This document shows, piece by piece, positions 58,784 through 64,000 of a stretch of 64,000 nt of DNA; position 1 is the stretch's first letter; each line of letters begins with the position of its first letter. A model generated the notes under the pieces. It worked only from the letters and a program-made list of their open reading frames with translations. It was not told the origin of the DNA and ran no database searches. The stretch covers positions 62,001 through 126,000 of the forward strand of contig NZ_JAOTIF010000002.1 of the NCBI RefSeq assembly GCF_025628885.1, read 5' to 3'. The position numbers and the translations under genes were made by a program. The stretch is from Paraflavisolibacter caeni. GTDB lineage: Bacteria > Bacteroidota > Bacteroidia > Chitinophagales > Chitinophagaceae.

Positions 58784-59179
58784 TTAGTAGCTATCTCTGT
58801 AACCGCCGCCGCCGCGATTGAAACCACCGCCGCCGCCTTTTTTATAGCCGCCGCCGTTTCCGCCACGGTTGAAACCGCCGCCACCGCCGCCACGGTTAAA
58901 TCCGCCGCCGCCTTTTTTATAGCCGCCACCGGATTCTTCTTTTGGACGGGATTCATTAACGACTAGATTCCTGCCGTCAATTTCGCTTCCGTTTAATTGG
59001 TTAATTGCAGCTTGTGCTTCCTCTTTGTTGGTCATTTCAACAAAGCCAAAGCCTTTACTGCGGTTAGTAAATTTGTCCATTACAATCTTGGCTGAAGTAA
59101 CCTCGCCGAAGGGTGTAAATAAGTCGGCTAAATCCTGATCTTTCAGGTTCCAACTAAGGTTTCCAACGTAAATGTTCAT
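58784..59179 (-). CDS. RNA-binding protein, single RRM with glycine-rich tail
   Basis: This 131-residue protein has one RNA-recognition motif with RNP2 IYVGNL at residues 3-8 and RNP1 KGFGFVEM, as in cyanobacterial and plant glycine-rich cold-inducible proteins. A tail follows with repeated KKGGGGFNRGG-type segments, ending GGGGYRDSY. It probably acts as an RNA chaperone. The frame opens at 59230, but ATG 59179 begins the RRM (MNIYVGNLSWNLKDQ). An alanine-rich antisense frame over the tail is only a product of the repeated GGC codons. Confidence 0.9.
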   Translation of the reverse strand: MNIYVGNLSWNLKDQDLADLFTPFGEVTSAKIVMDKFTNRSKGFGFVEMTNKEEAQAAINQLNGSEIDGRNLVVNESRPKEESGGGYKKGGGGFNRGGGGGGFNRGGNGGGYKKGGGGGFNRGGGGYRDSY

Positions 59180-59502
59180 TGTGAAAGGTTTAAAGAAAAC
59201 AAAAAACGCTAGTTTTTTAACAGCCAACAAGAAACAAGGAACAAAAGGTTCAATGATATTGCGAAACTGTACTGATGACTAGACGATAACGAAAATAAAG
59301 GAATTATTTTACAAAAAACCAAATTCTTTTTAAAGAAAAATTGTTCTTATTTGATTTTTGACAGGAAATCTAAGCGGAAATTGAATAAATGCGCATGAGA
59401 AAGCTTATATAGAAAACCTCAAAATCACCGCTGGAGCAATTAAATAACTTGATAGAATTCATTAAAAAGAAATTCTTTTACTTCACAAATGACACTTCTG
59501 AC
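59180..59502. other. long leader region upstream of the RRM gene
   Basis: No gene is seen. The 59226-59246 stretch AACAAGA, AACAAGG, AACAAAA is in 7-bp phase. A long 5' leader is likely for the RRM gene; no exact -7 box is visible. Confidence 0.4.
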
Positions 59503-59539
59503 AAAAAAAGAGGGTGTCTCTTACTTTTGAGACACCCTC
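59503..59539 (-). terminator. terminator of the rpsF-rpsR-rplI operon
   Basis: GAGGGTGTCTC (59510-59520) and GAGACACCCTC (59529-59539) form an 11-bp stem; on the minus strand seven T follow (59503-59509). It lies 24 bases after the rplI stop. Confidence 0.9.
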
Positions 59540-59562
59540 CATATAAAAAAGAAATAACGTTA

Positions 59563-60009
59563 TTATTCAGCAACAACTTCAAATTCAACTTCAGCGGATT
59601 GTCCATTACCAAAGTCGATAGCTGCTTTATAAGTACCTAATTCTTTTACTTCATCATTGATAGAGATCTTTCTTCTATCAATAGTGTAACCTTTCTGATC
59701 TTTAATAGCACGGCTGATTTGCAAAGGCGTAACGCTTCCGAAAATTTTGCCGCTGGTACCAGTTTTAGCACCAATTTTCAGCGGAGATTCTTGCAGCTTG
59801 CTTACTACGCTGTTGATTTCCGCCAGCATTTTTTCTTCTTTCTTCTTAGCTTGCTTCAGACGCTCTTCCAGTTGTTTGCGGTTTGAAGGGCTAGCTTCCA
59901 CGGCAAAGCCTTGTGGAATTAAGTAGTTACGGGCATAACCGTTTCTTACTTTTACCAGCTCGTTGCTTCCGCCAAGGTTATCAACGTCTTGTATTAATAT
60001 TACTTCCAT
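59563..60009 (-). CDS. rplI: 50S ribosomal protein bL9
   Basis: This 148-residue protein is bL9. The N-terminal domain MEVILIQDVDNLGGSNELVK has the conserved GYARNYLIPQGFA, then the long connecting helix (QLEERLKQAKKKEEKMLAEI) and the C-terminal RNA-binding domain (GSVTPLQISRAIKDQ). It is last in the operon. Its ATG is preceded by a near-perfect Shine-Dalgarno sequence AAAGGAGG with 6 bases spacing, which overlaps the rpsR stop codon. Confidence 0.97.
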   Translation of the reverse strand: MEVILIQDVDNLGGSNELVKVRNGYARNYLIPQGFAVEASPSNRKQLEERLKQAKKKEEKMLAEINSVVSKLQESPLKIGAKTGTSGKIFGSVTPLQISRAIKDQKGYTIDRRKISINDEVKELGTYKAAIDFGNGQSAEVEFEVVAE

Positions 60010-60015
60010 TTATAA

Positions 60016-60023
60016 CCTCCTTT
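60016..60023 (-). promoter_or_regulatory. strong Shine-Dalgarno sequence of rplI
   Basis: On the minus strand AAAGGAGG lies 6 bases before the rplI ATG and overlaps the rpsR stop TAA (60022-60024). It is unusual against the mostly SD-free starts in this window. Confidence 0.85.
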
Positions 60024-60288
60024 ACTTTAAAAGATCTGTTACATAAGGTAACAAAGCCATTTGACGTGCTTTTTTCACTGCATCGCTCACTTTACGCTGG
60101 TATTTCAAAGAATTACCAGTAATACGGCGAGGCAATAATTTACCTTGTTCGTTTAAAAACTTTTTCAGGAACTCTACATCTTTATAGTCGATGTAGCGGA
60201 TGCCATATTTCTTGAAGCGGCAGAATTTCTTAGGGCGCTTCTCGCTTTTAATGGCCGTCAGGTATTTAATTTCATTTGCTTTAGCCAT
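60022..60288 (-). CDS. rpsR: 30S ribosomal protein bS18
   Basis: This 88-residue protein is bS18: [20 protein letters not shown], then [20 protein letters not shown] and [20 protein letters not shown], the conserved 16S-binding core. It pairs with bS6 on the small-subunit platform. Its ATG (60286-60288) lies two bases after the rpsF stop, with GGAGG 7 bases upstream inside the last rpsF codons, so translation is coupled and also SD-driven. Confidence 0.97.
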   Translation of the reverse strand: MAKANEIKYLTAIKSEKRPKKFCRFKKYGIRYIDYKDVEFLKKFLNEQGKLLPRRITGNSLKYQRKVSDAVKKARQMALLPYVTDLLK

Positions 60289-60290
60289 GA

Positions 60291-60647
60291 TTAAACCTCC
60301 GTAGCTTTTTCAGTTCCTGTAGGTACGCCACTTCTCTTCTTTGCATTGTACTCAACGGCGTATTTATCGAGTTTTGTAGCCAAGTGACGCAATACAGATT
60401 CGTCACGCAGAAGCTGTATTTTCAGCTTCTCATTGAAGTCGGATGGCGCAGTAAATTCCACAACCCAGTACAAACCAGTGGTTTTTTTCTGGATGGGATA
60501 CGCCAGTGATTTTAATCCCCAAGGATTTTCAGCCACAATCTGACCACCGTTTTCGGTAACCAGGCTTGTGTACTTTTTCTGAGCATTTTTAAACTCGTCA
60601 TCGCTCAGAACAGGGGTAAAAATCACCATCAATTCATAATTGTTCAT
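60291..60647 (-). CDS. rpsF: 30S ribosomal protein bS6
   Basis: This 118-residue protein is bS6: [40 protein letters not shown] and [20 protein letters not shown] are characteristic. The frame is open further upstream to 60788, but the ATG at 60645-60647 is the family start, and the leader has a -7 box at 60686-60693. The start has only a weak AGGG close to the ATG, unlike the next two genes. It is first in rpsF-rpsR-rplI. Confidence 0.96.
   Translation of the reverse strand: MNNYELMVIFTPVLSDDEFKNAQKKYTSLVTENGGQIVAENPWGLKSLAYPIQKKTTGLYWVVEFTAPSDFNEKLKIQLLRDESVLRHLATKLDKYAVEYNAKKRSGVPTGTEKATEV
60296..60300 (-). promoter_or_regulatory. strong Shine-Dalgarno sequence of rpsR
   Basis: GGAGG on the minus strand is 7 bases before the rpsR ATG and is formed by the last Glu-Val codons of rpsF. 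Confidence 0.85.
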
Positions 60648-60685
60648 TTCCCTGCGTATTTTGTTAAAAAATAAAAATTGGAGCG

Positions 60686-60693
60686 CAAAGGTA
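60686..60693 (-). promoter_or_regulatory. -7 box of the rpsF operon
   Basis: TACCTTTG on the minus strand matches TAnnTTTG exactly, 38 bases before the rpsF ATG. The expected start would give a leader of about 33 bases. No good -33 TTG is seen. Confidence 0.55.
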
Positions 60694-60780
60694 ATAGGAA
60701 ACGAGTATATGTAATATTTTATTTGTGATTTTAACCCTAGATTGGCAACAATAAACCCTTTACCATATCCCAATAAACCC

Positions 60781-60829
60781 TCTATCATCTCTCATCTACC
60801 ATATTTTCTCCCCCAATCGTCATTCCACT
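60781..60829. repeat. 7-bp phased repeat array
   Basis: Heptamers TCTATCA, TCTCTCA, TCTACCA, TATTTTC, TCCCCCA, ATCGTCA and TTCCACT run in phase and end 8 bases before the 11-bp array. Just upstream, CAATAAACCC occurs at 60749 and 60771, 22 bases (two 11-bp units) apart. Confidence 0.6.
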
Positions 60830-60837
60830 CATTTACC

Positions 60838-61090
60838 TTATAGTAATCTTATAGGAAACTTACCGTAAAGTTATAGTAAACATATAGTAGAGTTATAGTA
60901 AACATTAGCCGTACATCCTAACTACATCCTCCCTATATACTCCTCGACCACTCCTATACTACTCCGGATCAACCCCGTATCTACCATATACCTACGCCCT
61001 ACTATCCCCTTATCTAACCCACTCATACCTTCTGGATAGCTGAAGCATACCGGAAGCACACCTGAAGCATACTTACAGCATACCTGAAGC
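60838..61090. repeat. 11-bp phased degenerate repeat array (copy 2)
   Basis: Twenty-three consecutive 11-base units fit one lattice without slips. The left block has TTATAGTAATC, TTATAGGAAAC, TTACCGTAAAG, TTATAGTAAAC, ATATAGTAGAG, TTATAGTAAAC. Then come ATTAGCCGTAC, ATCCTAACTAC, ATCCTCCCTAT and degenerate C/T-rich units. The right block has ATAGCTGAAGC, ATACCGGAAGC, ACACCTGAAGC, ATACTTACAGC, ATACCTGAAGC. It fills the gap between the rpsF promoter and the recJ 3' end and is non-coding. Confidence 0.8.
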
Positions 61091-61123
61091 ACGAAACAGA
61101 TTTTTACTCCCCCAACCCCAAGC

Positions 61124-62848
61124 TTAGACATCATTCTCATCATCTTCCGGCGTTTCCCTGATATCCAGAACCTTAAGTTGCAGGTTCTTCTCGCCATTCC
61201 AGTCGTTCTCATCTATTTTAAAAACAATATCAACAGGGTTTCCTGTTAAGAGTAGGGGCATTTTGTCGGCCATGCCAAAACCAATGCCTGTAAAAGTGAT
61301 GTTGTCCTGTTTGACAACAAAACGGAGGTGGGATTCTTTGACCACTTTACTATAGCCGGTATTATATATATATCTGGCCACAAAGGTGGGACGTACATTA
61401 TCTGGCCCAAATGGCTCCATCTGGCAAAGAATATCATAAAAGGGCTGCCGGATGTCACTAAACTTGATTTCTGCATCAATGACAATTTCCGGGATCAGCA
61501 ATTCAGGGTGTATGGAGGCCTGAACTACCTCTTCAAATTTTTGACAGAAGGCATCTACTTTATCGAGTTCCAGCGTCATGCCGGCTGCATAAAAGTGGCC
61601 GCCATAGCCTAAAAGCAGGTCTTTACACTGGTGGACAGCTTCGTAAACATTGAATCCGGCAACGCTCCTGGCAGAGCCGGATACATAATCCCCGGACTGG
61701 GTAAGGATAATCGTAGGCCGGTAATAATAATCTATTAACCGTGAAGCCACAATGCCAACCACCCCTTTATGCCAGTGTGGTTGAAATAGAACGGTACTTT
61801 TGCGGTTAACCAACAAAGCATCGCTCTCAATAAGAGTAAGGGCTTCTTCAGTGATGCTGCTATCAGCCTCTTTGCGGTGGCTGTTATCCACATGAAGTGC
61901 TTCTGCCCATTGCATAGCCTCATCCAGGCTTTCTGCTACAAACATTTGCACCGCTTTCCGGGCATCATCCATTCTGCCGGCAGCATTTACCCTAGGAGCA
62001 ATGATAAATACAAGGTTTTGGATCTGGATAGTCTTTAAAAAACCACTCAGGATACTCAACGCCTTTATACCAAAATTCGGGTTGTCATTCGCCTTTTGTA
62101 AGCCATAATAAGCTAAAACCCGGTTCTCTCCGGTAATAGGGACAATATCCGCCGCAATTGCAGTTGCTACAAGGTCAAGAAAATGGAAGGCTTCCTCCTG
62201 GGGTAGCCCCATTTTTTGACAGAGGGCCGAAATAAGCTTAAAACCTACGCCACAGCCACAAAGATCCTTATAGGGATATGGACAGTTTAGTTGTTTGGGA
62301 TTCAGAATAGCCACCGCTTCGGGCAGAATTTCATCCGGTAGGTGATGGTCGCAAACAATAAAATCAATGCCTAGTTCTTTGGCATATTGGATGAGGTCCA
62401 CTGATTTAATGCCGCAGTCCAGCGAGATAATTAATGTATAATCCTGCTCAAATGCAAAGTCCACACCGGCCTTGCTAATGCCATAACCTTCCTTATAGCG
62501 GTGGGGAATATAAAATTCTGTATGGGAATAAAACTTTTTGATGAATTGGTACATGCACGCAACAGATGTGGTGCCGTCAACATCATAGTCTCCGAATACA
62601 AGTATTTTTTCTTCGTTAGCGAAAGCCTGCAAGATGCGGTCAACAGCCTTGTCCATGTCCTTCATGAGCCATGGATCATGCAAATCACTCAACTGTGGTC
62701 TAAAGAACTTTTTAGCCTGGCCAAAAGTTTCAATACCCCTCTGCACAAGGAGATTACACAAAACAGGGTGTATCTTCAATGCCTGGTAAAGAGCATCAAC
62801 CTTTTCCTTTTCAGCGCCACTAACCCTCCATCTTTTTTGCTTGCTCAT
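61124..62848 (-). CDS. recJ: single-stranded-DNA exonuclease RecJ
   Basis: This 574-residue protein is RecJ. The DHH catalytic core has LVFGDYDVDGTTSVACMYQF near residue 80, LIISLDCGIKSVD and FIVCDHHLPDE (DHH). The DHHA1 part has LLGYGGHFYAAGMTLE, and an OB-fold end follows. It is a 5'-3' single-strand exonuclease in recombination, mismatch and base excision repair. It is 2 bases downstream of the polyprenyl synthase stop, so co-transcribed with it. Confidence 0.96.
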   Translation of the reverse strand: MSKQKRWRVSGAEKEKVDALYQALKIHPVLCNLLVQRGIETFGQAKKFFRPQLSDLHDPWLMKDMDKAVDRILQAFANEEKILVFGDYDVDGTTSVACMYQFIKKFYSHTEFYIPHRYKEGYGISKAGVDFAFEQDYTLIISLDCGIKSVDLIQYAKELGIDFIVCDHHLPDEILPEAVAILNPKQLNCPYPYKDLCGCGVGFKLISALCQKMGLPQEEAFHFLDLVATAIAADIVPITGENRVLAYYGLQKANDNPNFGIKALSILSGFLKTIQIQNLVFIIAPRVNAAGRMDDARKAVQMFVAESLDEAMQWAEALHVDNSHRKEADSSITEEALTLIESDALLVNRKSTVLFQPHWHKGVVGIVASRLIDYYYRPTIILTQSGDYVSGSARSVAGFNVYEAVHQCKDLLLGYGGHFYAAGMTLELDKVDAFCQKFEEVVQASIHPELLIPEIVIDAEIKFSDIRQPFYDILCQMEPFGPDNVRPTFVARYIYNTGYSKVVKESHLRFVVKQDNITFTGIGFGMADKMPLLLTGNPVDIVFKIDENDWNGEKNLQLKVLDIRETPEDDENDV

Positions 62849-62850
62849 GA

Positions 62851-63813
62851 TTAATATTTACGATCCGTAACGAAATTGACCAGGTCTTCAAAACCGTCCC
62901 TGATTTCTGAAGGTGGAAATGTATGCAATATTTGCAAAGCTTGCTGCTTATATGCGTTCATTTTATCAATTGTGTAAGAAATACCTCCGCTTTTGATAAC
63001 CACATCAACCACATAATCAACTTTGGCCTTCCGGGTATTCTCATTCTTTATAATGTAAATCAACTCCCGGCGCGTCTTCTTATCAATGGTATTTAAAGTA
63101 TATATGAGCGGTAAAGTGAGCTTCTTTTCTTTAATATCATTACCGGTTGGTTTACCAATGTCTTGAGCAGTATAATCAAAAAGGTCGTCCTTCATTTGAA
63201 AAGCAATGCCCACCTTTTCGCCAAATTCCCTCATTTTCTCCGTTTGCTCTTCATCCTGTGTCGATGACCATGTGCCAGCAGCGCAGGCTGCAGCTAATAA
63301 AGACGCAGTTTTATTGCGGATAATATCAAAATAGACATCTTCATCCAAATTCAATGATCTTGACTTTTCCATTTGCAGCAATTCCCCTTCACTCATTTGG
63401 CGAACAGCGTTAGATAATAGCTGCAGTATGCGAAAGTCATTATTGTCCAATGAAAGCAACAATCCCTTGGCAAGCAGGTAATCGCCTACTAACACGGAAA
63501 CTTTATTTTTCCACAAAGCATACACAGAAAAGAAACCCCTGCGTTCCAAAGAATCGTCCACCACATCGTCATGCACTAAAGTAGCTGTATGCAATAGCTC
63601 TACTAATGAAGCTGCTCTATAGGTAGAATCGTTAACTTGACCTGATAATTTAGCGGCCAGAAATACAAACATAGGCCGCATCTGTTTCCCTTTACGCTTT
63701 ACAACGTAGCGCATTACACGATCTAACAAGGGAACATTGCTGTTGACTGCATCTTTAAATTTATGCTCAAAGATGGCCAATTCTTTTTCTATTAATTTAA
63801 CTGGTAATTCCAT
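62851..63813 (-). CDS. polyprenyl diphosphate synthase, probably long-chain
   Basis: This 320-residue all-helical trans-prenyltransferase has both aspartate-rich motifs: TATLVHDDVVDDSLERRG (first, DDxxD) near residue 75 and IAFQMKDDLFDYTAQDIGKP (second). The GGKQMRP-type entry appears as KRKGKQMRPMFVFLAAKL. The small residues (A, T) before the first motif suggest a long product, such as the side chain of menaquinone. It is on one transcript with recJ. The exact chain length cannot be read from the sequence. Confidence 0.9.
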   Translation of the reverse strand: MELPVKLIEKELAIFEHKFKDAVNSNVPLLDRVMRYVVKRKGKQMRPMFVFLAAKLSGQVNDSTYRAASLVELLHTATLVHDDVVDDSLERRGFFSVYALWKNKVSVLVGDYLLAKGLLLSLDNNDFRILQLLSNAVRQMSEGELLQMEKSRSLNLDEDVYFDIIRNKTASLLAAACAAGTWSSTQDEEQTEKMREFGEKVGIAFQMKDDLFDYTAQDIGKPTGNDIKEKKLTLPLIYTLNTIDKKTRRELIYIIKNENTRKAKVDYVVDVVIKSGGISYTIDKMNAYKQQALQILHTFPPSEIRDGFEDLVNFVTDRKY

Positions 63814-63873
63814 TCGTAAATTCTGGGAGCAAGTTACAACTGACTTTAATTAAAACAACCTGAAGTGTAATAA

Positions 63874-63904
63874 TTGACTTGGCAGGATTTTTATTATATC
63901 TTTG
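63874..63904 (+). promoter_or_regulatory. promoter for a gene beyond the right edge (P1)
   Basis: TTG (63874-63876), 20 bases, TATCTTTG (63897-63904): an exact bacteroidetal -33/-7 pair on the plus strand. Confidence 0.7.
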
Positions 63905-63940
63905 ATTTACGTGTAACCTTGTCAGTAATAATTTTAAAAA

Positions 63941-63971
63941 TTTGGTAATTGTACGTCAATATTTATTTTTG
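63941..63971 (+). promoter_or_regulatory. promoter for a gene beyond the right edge (P2)
   Basis: TTTG (63941-63944), 19 bases, TATTTTTG (63964-63971): a second exact -33/-7 pair 67 bases downstream of P1. No start codon with an open frame is visible before the window ends. Confidence 0.7.
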
Positions 63972-64000
63972 CCTCTGATTAGGACATTGTTTTTCAAAAA

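Noticed and set aside
58778-58966. Alanine-rich plus-strand frame
   Set aside because: It is the complement of the glycine-rich tail codons of the RRM gene.
60838-61090. CRISPR-like array
   Set aside because: The units are 11 bases and contiguous, with no unique spacers and no cas genes. The MBG tandem repeat at 40312 is coding and is not CRISPR either.
60922-61212. 96-codon minus-strand frame over the 11-bp array
   Set aside because: It crosses the non-coding array and the recJ 3' end in another frame; composition follows the repeats and not a protein.

Overview
The window is a chromosomal segment of a Bacteroidota bacterium, most likely a Chitinophagaceae-type organism. The evidence is a type IX secretion sorting tail (39514-42201), bacteroidetal -7 boxes of the form TAnnTTTG, start sites mostly without Shine-Dalgarno sequences, a DUF6728-like small protein next to lpxB, DUF5916 and GIN-domain surface proteins, and the ligase-associated DNA repair cassette. 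I see no rRNA, tRNA, CRISPR array, transposase or prophage. The assignment rests on gene content only.

Layout. 1-3 kb: end of an SRPBCC protein and a secreted glycoside-hydrolase-like protein. 3-9 kb: a 1597-residue exonuclease-RecQ-UvrD fusion and a GntR-type regulator. 9-14.4 kb: an HGSNAT/DUF5009-like membrane acyltransferase, two GNATs flanking an alpha/beta hydrolase that seems to carry a GNAT N-terminal scar, a DinB-like protein and a SnoaL-like lipoprotein. 15.0-24.6 kb: a complete L-rhamnose pathway on the plus strand: transporter, bifunctional aldolase/dehydrogenase, mutarotase, isomerase, kinase, then the LutABC lactate-oxidising complex. Together they can convert L-rhamnose to dihydroxyacetone phosphate plus pyruvate. 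24.6-31 kb: two tandem small paralogs, a broken FRG-domain gene, lpxB, an MBL hydrolase, surE and an XRE-S24 regulator with an evident operator pair. 31-46.5 kb: surface proteins on the plus strand interleaved with minus-strand DNA repair genes (PdeM, Lhr-type helicase, ATP-dependent ligase, MBL exonuclease) and an HDAC-like deacetylase. 46.5-64 kb: guaA, DUF2892 and GIN proteins, divergent pbpC and alpha-2-macroglobulin, rhomboid, RRM protein, rpsF-rpsR-rplI, and polyprenyl synthase-recJ. Tandem promoters at the right edge point to a gene beyond it.

The least expected content lies between and at the edges of genes. (1) Two intergenic regions (14449-14624 and 60838-61090) are built on a strict 11-bp lattice of degenerate units. 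They share a unit containing AGCCGTAC, and each lies close to a 7-bp lattice; further 7- and 8-bp lattices occur in several other gaps. (2) A palindromic element, roughly GCGCTGnTGCTC then a stem-loop then CTGGGGGT, recurs at least four times, with related copies elsewhere. Several copies lie inside reading frames, giving tails or loops to LutB, LutC, the Lhr helicase and the exonuclease. (3) rpsR and rplI carry strong Shine-Dalgarno sequences in a genome where most genes seem to lack them.
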